Shown here one piece after another: positions 61,621 to 64,000 of a stretch of DNA of 64,000 nt. The notes below the pieces were generated by a model that saw nothing but the letters and a program-made list of their open reading frames with translations, had not been told where the DNA came from and searched no databases. Location: positions 62,001-126,000 of the forward strand of contig CAWAUO010000017.1 of the NCBI GenBank assembly GCA_963785245.1. The letters are read 5' to 3'. The position numbers and the translations under genes were made by a program. How positions within the stretch are numbered: position 1 is the first letter of the stretch; the number at the start of each line of letters is the position of its first letter. The DNA comes from JAHEEL01 sp963785245. GTDB lineage: Bacteria > Actinomycetota > Acidimicrobiia > Spongiisociales > UBA5794.

Positions 61621-62538
61621 GTGAGGTTCATACGAAGACTGCTCGGCGCCGTCGGACTCGGCTGGGTGCTGTGGCGCTTGCTCGGCCCCGAGGTCGAACC
61701 GGAATTCAAGGGTGAACAGGAACGCCCGCTCACCATCCCCGGACGCACGGTACTCGTCGGTGAGCGCGAGTTCTTCATACGCGAAGCCGGATCCGAATCG
61801 GCCCCGCCGCTCGTGCTCATGCACGGATGGGGCTTCGACGGTGAGATGACCTACTACAAGATGATCCCGGCGCTCGCCGAGCGCTACCGAGTGATCGTCC
61901 CCGACCATCGGAACCACGGGAAGTCGGATCGGATACGCGGACCCGTCGAAATAGCCGACCTCGCCCTCGAGACGATTGGGGTCCTCGACGCACTCGGCTG
62001 CGAGCGGTTCGACGTCTTCGGCTATTCCCTCGGTGGCATGGCCGCCCAGGTCCTGGCCTACCGATACCCCGACCGTGTCCGGCGACTTGTCCTCGCCGGC
62101 ACGGCCGCCTATCCCGTCGACCGTCTGCGCATCCCCACTCGTTTCGTCTTCTGGATCTCGCGAGCGGTGGCGAGGCTGTCGAAGAAGGAAGTGGTCATTC
62201 TGACGTATCGGTATCTGCTGCGGTCCGGGATCGTCGAGGCGAGGCACGCCAGGTGGTTCTGGGCAGCGATGCTCAACCGTGACCCGACCCTCTACTACGA
62301 ATCGGGAAAGGCGGCATGGAGGTTCGACTCGCGGGCGTGGGTCGGTCAGATCGACGTGCCGACGATGGTGATCATCCCGACCAACGACCAGATCGTTGCA
62401 ACCCGCACCCAGTACGAGCTTGCGAACCTGATTGATCCGGACCGAGTTGTCGAGATTCCCGGCGTCGGTCACGAGTCGATCATGTCCCGGTCCGAAGAGT
62501 ACGTCGCGGCCATCGATTCGTTCCTCAGCGACGACTGA
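61621..62538 (+). CDS. Alpha/beta hydrolase with N-terminal hydrophobic segment
   Basis: A 305-aa protein. The first about 22 residues (FIRRLLGAVGLGWVLWRLLG) could anchor it to the membrane. Catalytic features are LMHGWGFDGEMTYY, PDHRNHGKSDR, FGYSLGGMAAQ (nucleophile), TNDQIV and GVGHESIM (His). Similar to peroxidase/lipase-like MhpC-type hydrolases. Starts with GTG. Confidence 0.9.
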   Translation: MRFIRRLLGAVGLGWVLWRLLGPEVEPEFKGEQERPLTIPGRTVLVGEREFFIREAGSESAPPLVLMHGWGFDGEMTYYKMIPALAERYRVIVPDHRNHGKSDRIRGPVEIADLALETIGVLDALGCERFDVFGYSLGGMAAQVLAYRYPDRVRRLVLAGTAAYPVDRLRIPTRFVFWISRAVARLSKKEVVILTYRYLLRSGIVEARHARWFWAAMLNRDPTLYYESGKAAWRFDSRAWVGQIDVPTMVIIPTNDQIVATRTQYELANLIDPDRVVEIPGVGHESIMSRSEEYVAAIDSFLSDD

Positions 62539-62549
62539 GGCCGACGCCT

Positions 62550-63291
62550 TCAGGCGATGCCGAAGCCGGCGAGGGCCGCGACCAGCGCTTCTGGAGCGTC
62601 CAGGATCACGTTGTGGCCTGCGCCGTCGATCGACATGTGGGACCCCACGGCGGCGGCGTCCGCCATCTCGCGGCCAAGGCGTGTGTATGCCGCGTCGGCG
62701 CTGCCCGAGATCGTGAGAAGGGGGACCGCGAGATCGGCGATCCGGTTCCCGATGTACGGTTGCGCCCCCTGGCCGATTCCTCGGAGCGCCGACGCGAGGC
62801 CGGTCGCCGTGTTGACCGAACGAACAGCGCGGTCTCGCCGCTGAGCGTCGTCGCCGACGTGCCCGGTCCCGGCGATTGGTCCGGCAAGCCACTCGTCGAG
62901 AAAGGCCTCGACGCCGACGGCTTCGATGTGATCCGCGAGACGTTCGTCGCGTGCCCGACGCTGTGCCCGGTCCTCGTCGTCCTCGATTCCCGGAGATGCG
63001 GACACCAGCACCAGTCGCTCGACGAGGTGCGGATGCTCGATCGCGGCGAGGAGCGCCATGCGGCCGCCTTGGGAGTAGCCGACGAGGGGGACCGGTCTGC
63101 CGAACGACGCCAGCCATTCTCCGATCGCCGCGACCGTCGTGTCGACATCGATGGGGTGGAGGCGGGTGGCTCCGTGGCCCGGTAGGTCCGCGGCGTGGAT
63201 CTCCAGGCCGTTGGCTGAGAAGGGCGCAAATTGGGCGCCGGTGAGCGTGAATCCGTGGAGCGCGCAAACCCGGCGCCCGGCGCCAAAGCAC
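62550..63291 (-). CDS. Alpha/beta hydrolase (MenH-like) with unresolved 5' end
   Basis: Reading from about 63265 to 62550 gives one hydrolase: VCALHGFTLTGAQF (oxyanion loop), ADLPGHGATRLH, the elbow VGYSQGGRMALLAA and the acid/His pair SGSADAAY and DGAGHNVILDAPEAL. This frame is open upstream to 63350 but has no ATG, GTG or TTG before the HGF motif. The GTG at 63291 lies one frame off; skipping one base just after it would give MLWAGRRVCALHG and a normal N-terminus. So either a one-base error/frameshift near 63280 or a start read by coupling from the small gene upstream. The ATG at 63059 would cut off the oxyanion loop and nucleophile. Confidence 0.72.
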
Positions 63292-63318
63292 CGGACGGCG
63301 AGGTCGAGCGGGGGCTTG

Positions 63319-63426
63319 TCAGCCCTGATCCTCGACCGGGACCTCGACCGTCATCGCCTTGTAGATCTTGAATCCGAGGGCGACCACGACAGCAAGGATG
63401 ATGAGTCCGAGCAGCGGTTTCTTCAT
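63319..63426 (-). CDS. 35-aa single-span membrane protein
   Basis: An ATG-started small frame reads MKKPLLGLIILAVVVALGF and then KIYKAMTVEVPVEDQG, i.e. one transmembrane helix with Lys at the N-terminus and a short acidic tail. The topology and composition look like a genuine small protein. It sits directly upstream of the MenH-like hydrolase and ends 28 bp before its GTG. No strong ribosome site is seen. Confidence 0.6.
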   Translation of the reverse strand: MKKPLLGLIILAVVVALGFKIYKAMTVEVPVEDQG

Positions 63427-63510
63427 GCTCCAAGCATACCCGCCGCCACGCTCACGACTCCGCCCGTTTTCGACTGTGTTGCCGGTCGGGAGATCGGTAC
63501 CCTGCGAGCC

Positions 63511-64000
63511 GTGGAAACCTCCTCGGAAGAGCGACGGAACCGATATCGACTTCTCGCGTGGTCGGTGCTCGTGTTCACCGTGCTCGTGATTCTCGGCGGC
63601 GCGATCGTTCGGGCCACGGAATCCGGAGACGGTTGCGGCGCTTCCTGGCCGGCGTGCACCGATCGGATCTTCCCTTCAAACCCGGCCGTCGAGACCGTGA
63701 TCGAGTTCAGTCACCGGATCACGAGCGGATTGGCCATTCTCGGAGTCCTCGCGCTCTATCTCCTGGCCCGTCGCCTCTACGCTCATGGTCATCGCGTCCG
63801 CCGGGCCGCCGGAGCAGCCTTGATCCTGATGGGGGTGGAGTCGCTCCTCGGCGCCGGACTGGTGGTCTTCGGCTGGGTCGCCCAGGATGAGTCCATCGCC
63901 CGCATGATCGTGGTGCCGCTCCACCTCACCAACACCTACCTGTTGCTCGGTGCGTCGACGCTGACCGCCTGGTGGGCGTCCGGGAACCCGGGTCCGGGAC
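63511..64000 (+). CDS. ctaA: Heme A synthase, CtaA/COX15 family (3' partial)
   Basis: The first about 163 residues of a membrane protein that runs off the window end. GGAIVRATESGDGCGASWPAC (paired Cys), EFSHRITSGLAILGVLAL with the EXXXH heme ligand, and HLTNTYLLLGASTLTAWW (HxxN type) are the CtaA/COX15 pattern. It oxidises heme O to heme A for cytochrome c oxidase. Start GTG at 63511; the codons upstream are not family-like. It implies aa3-type respiration. Confidence 0.9.
   Translation, partial: METSSEERRNRYRLLAWSVLVFTVLVILGGAIVRATESGDGCGASWPACTDRIFPSNPAVETVIEFSHRITSGLAILGVLALYLLARRLYAHGHRVRRAAGAALILMGVESLLGAGLVVFGWVAQDESIARMIVVPLHLTNTYLLLGASTLTAWWASGNPGPG

Noticed and set aside
61585..63291. 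568-codon minus-strand frame
   Set aside because: Crosses the reverse strand of one hydrolase and another frame of a second; Arg-rich and without motifs. Only its GTG at 63291 is of interest, as a possible start for the MenH-like gene.

Overview
This window is about 64 kb of high-GC chromosomal DNA from an actinobacterium, most likely a member of Acidimicrobiia or a related deep lineage. I infer this from the high GC, the many GTG starts and ATGA-type overlaps, a mycobacterial-type 529-aa SerA, DUF222/HNH and deazaflavin-reductase (DUF385) families, a DivIVA-like protein, an XRE/heparin-binding-hemagglutinin-like pair, and lipoproteins with long Thr-rich linkers. It is mostly housekeeping DNA. 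I see no tRNA, rRNA, CRISPR array, prophage, transposase or defence island.

Layout. 0-4 kb: tartrate/D-malate-type dehydrogenase, purB and purA (minus strand). 4-6.6 kb: YjbQ family, a lone GlnQ-type ABC ATPase and a broken DUF222-HNH gene. 6.6-10.1 kb: the complete phosphorylated serine pathway, serC facing serB-serA. 10-16.5 kb: P-type cation ATPase, an unknown gene, an M20 hydrolase, an AhpD-like protein and lgt. 16.4-21.8 kb: aldehyde:ferredoxin oxidoreductase with two tandem MoeA proteins, one carrying a C-terminal binding-protein-like domain. 21.9-24.5 kb: mscL and a PadR / NfeD / SPFH-stomatin operon. 24.6-33.7 kb: lipoprotein, alpha-oxoamine synthase, histidine kinase, clpB, small enzymes and a 131-bp inverted repeat. 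33.7-42.1 kb: antiporter, hydrolase, hotdog thioesterase, orphan ParA with a zinc ribbon, CapA and ppdK. 42.3-49.4 kb: DUF4388, DUF4190-DUF2752, DivIVA-like, HTH, nucleotidyltransferase, DUF4332, HBHA-like/XRE operon, and an acyltransferase/epimerase pair. 49.5-57.5 kb: DAHP synthase-tyrA, M20 hydrolase, Gcs2-nadE and a class IV aminotransferase cluster. 57.6-64 kb: mgtE, selD, ferredoxin, three alpha/beta hydrolases, a 35-aa membrane protein and the start of ctaA.

Most notable. selD is a selenoprotein gene: an in-frame UGA sits exactly where the catalytic Cys/Sec belongs (60208-60210), so the reading frame from 59206 continues up to 60252 and naive calling loses the first 30 residues. Together with the AOR and tandem MoeA genes, this points to selenium and probably tungsten metabolism. 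Frame breaks in glnQ, the DUF222 gene and serC lie within 1.9 kb of each other. Two of them are single-base length changes in homopolymers, so sequence error must be excluded before any of them is called a pseudogene. Intergenic DNA carries dispersed repeats: a 97-bp element in two copies, short hairpins, 7-8-mer tandem tracts and the 131-bp inverted repeat.
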